From an uncultured Eubacteriales bacterium (GTDB lineage: Bacteria > Bacillota > Clostridia > Oscillospirales > Acutalibacteraceae), in contig CAKUYF010000039.1 in the NCBI GenBank assembly GCA_934702115.1, positions 1 to 8,014 of the forward strand: 8,014 nt of DNA, in the 5' to 3' direction. Made by a program: the position numbers and the translations under genes. The notes below the pieces were generated by a model. That model saw only the letters and a program-made list of their open reading frames with translations, ran no database searches and was not told where the DNA came from. Each line of letters begins with the position of its first letter. Position 1 is the first letter of the stretch. Positions 6,810 through 8,014 of this stretch are shown here, piece after piece.

Positions 6810-8014
6810 ACCAATACGGAAAAACTGTTAAGTCTACCGGGTCAATACCAATAGGAAACTCTAAAAATAAACTGAGTCGATTTACTTACGTCTTTTTTTC
6901 AATTTTCTCACGTTTTATTTTAAGTATATTCTCCATAATGTTTTTAACCGGAGTTATGTTGGCTTTTTCTCTTAATATGTACCGTTCGTCCATGCTTGAA
7001 AATGACATTGCATTAAATATCAATGCTTCCAAAGTGCCACTTACAAGCTTCGTTTACGTAAACGACGAAAGCGGTAACCCTCAAGAATATCAAAGAGTAT
7101 ATAATCTTGAAAATAGGGTATGGGTAGACTTTTCTGAAATTCCTCAAACCATGAAAGATGCAATTATCTCAATTGAAGATAAAAGATTTTATGATCATGG
7201 TGGAGTCGACTGGAAAAGAACCTCAGGAGCTATACTTAATTTCGCTAAAGGAACCCACAGTTATGGCGGCTCAACTTTAACTCAACAACTTATAAAAAAT
7301 ATTACCGAAGATAATGAAGTAAGCTTAACAAGAAAATTAAGAGAGATTTTTAGAGCCTTAGAACTTGAAAAAAAATATTCAAAAGACGAAATTCTTGAAT
7401 CTTACTTAAATATCGTAAATTTCGGTGGCGGCTGCAGAGGAGTAGAAACAGCTGCAAATCTTTACTTTAATAAAAGTATACGTGATTGTTCATTGGCAGA
7501 ATGTGCAACAATAGCAGCTATAACCCAAAACCCTACGGCTTATAATCCTTTATATCATCCGGAAAATAACAGAGAACGTCGTGAAACGGTTCTCCAGGAA
7601 ATGCTTGAGCAAAATAAAATAACTTACGAAGAGTTTAATCAGTCAATGGCAGAGTCTGAATCCATGAAATTTGAAGACTATTCAAAAAAATCAGCAGAAG
7701 AAATAACCTCAGCTCAAGTGCATAATTGGTATATCGAAACATTACTCAGAGATGTAGCCAGTGATTTATGCGCAAAATACAGTATAGGAAAAGCTGCAGC
7801 AGAAAATATGATTTATTCCCAAGGACTTAAAATATATTGCGCAATGGATCCTAAAGCCCAATCTATAGTAGAAAACTCAATGAATGATACTTCTGTGATG
7901 CCTTCCGATAAAAATTTAGAGCTTGGATATACTATGATGGATTTAAACGGTAGAATTTTGGCTACTATCGGATCTCGAAAAGAAAAAACGGCAAATCTTC
8001 TATATGACAGAGCT
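6791..8014 (+). CDS. Class A penicillin-binding protein, N-terminal part (3' end outside window)
   Basis: The frame is open from the ATG at 6791 to the window end (408 residues); GGAG at 6781-6784 lies 6 bases before the ATG. A basic cytoplasmic tail of about 32 residues precedes one transmembrane segment (about 33-62). Residues about 105-275 are a GT51 glycosyltransferase domain with its motifs in order: EDKRFYDHGGVD (catalytic E129), GGSTLTQQLIKN (159-170), RKLREIFRALELEKKYSKDEI (from 181), ILESYLN (201-207), and a final AECATIAAITQNPTAYNP. GLKIYCAMDPKAQSIVENSM (345-364) opens the transpeptidase region, and the window ends before its SxxK motif. The family polymerises lipid II and cross-links peptidoglycan at the outer face of the membrane. 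The gene has its own promoter and points away from the ADP-ribosyltransferase. The 13-bp inverted repeat around its promoter is unusual. GT51 identity is secure; transpeptidase activity cannot be judged from this window. Confidence 0.93.
   Translation, partial: MRKTDINQYGKTVKSTGSIPIGNSKNKLSRFTYVFFSIFSRFILSIFSIMFLTGVMLAFSLNMYRSSMLENDIALNINASKVPLTSFVYVNDESGNPQEYQRVYNLENRVWVDFSEIPQTMKDAIISIEDKRFYDHGGVDWKRTSGAILNFAKGTHSYGGSTLTQQLIKNITEDNEVSLTRKLREIFRALELEKKYSKDEILESYLNIVNFGGGCRGVETAANLYFNKSIRDCSLAECATIAAITQNPTAYNPLYHPENNRERRETVLQEMLEQNKITYEEFNQSMAESESMKFEDYSKKSAEEITSAQVHNWYIETLLRDVASDLCAKYSIGKAAAENMIYSQGLKIYCAMDPKAQSIVENSMNDTSVMPSDKNLELGYTMMDLNGRILATIGSRKEKTANLLYDRA

Noticed and set aside
1..8014. 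CRISPR arrays, tRNA or rRNA genes, insertion sequences
   Set aside because: No regularly spaced identical repeats, tRNA-like or rRNA-like sequence, or transposase frames were seen on either strand.

Overview
The window is AT-rich, has Shine-Dalgarno-led genes and a spore-type SpoIID domain, and carries a Gram-positive surface-protein and cell-wall gene set. This suggests a spore-forming Bacillota, most likely an anaerobic Clostridia member; that is inferred from gene content and style only. Five genes are supported. Two of them run off the window ends.

Layout. (1) From the left edge to 3571 (+) lies most of a very large surface protein. It has divergent beta-rich repeats of about 85-100 residues, a helical spacer, a C-terminal beta domain, a polar linker and a C-terminal membrane anchor. 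The frame is open to base 2, so the ATG at 383 is internal. A perfect 9-bp hairpin follows the stop. (2) 3699-4283 (+) encodes a 194-residue, helix-rich, aromatic-rich protein of unknown function. (3) 4463-5686 (+) encodes a 407-residue protein without a signal peptide. It joins an N-terminal beta-sandwich, a SpoIID/LytB-type peptidoglycan-cleaving domain and a C-terminal peptidoglycan-binding domain. Its leader holds a 14-bp palindrome and a 10-bp direct repeat spaced at exactly 20 bp. (4) 5734-6396 (-) encodes a secreted protein with the R / S-T-S / E-x-E signature of exotoxin-type mono-ADP-ribosyltransferases. It has its own extended -10 promoter. (5) About 395 bp of extremely AT-rich DNA separates it from 6791-8014 (+), the 5' part of a class A penicillin-binding protein. 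That gene has an excellent sigma-A promoter bracketed by a 13-bp perfect inverted repeat.

How the genes relate. Four of the five products are predicted to act at or beyond the cell envelope: surface adhesion or scaffolding, peptidoglycan cleavage, peptidoglycan synthesis, and a secreted enzyme. Nothing shows that they form one operon, because hairpins, long gaps and a strand switch separate them. The single-domain ADP-ribosyltransferase is the most notable gene. The inverted repeat around the PBP promoter is the most notable non-coding signal.
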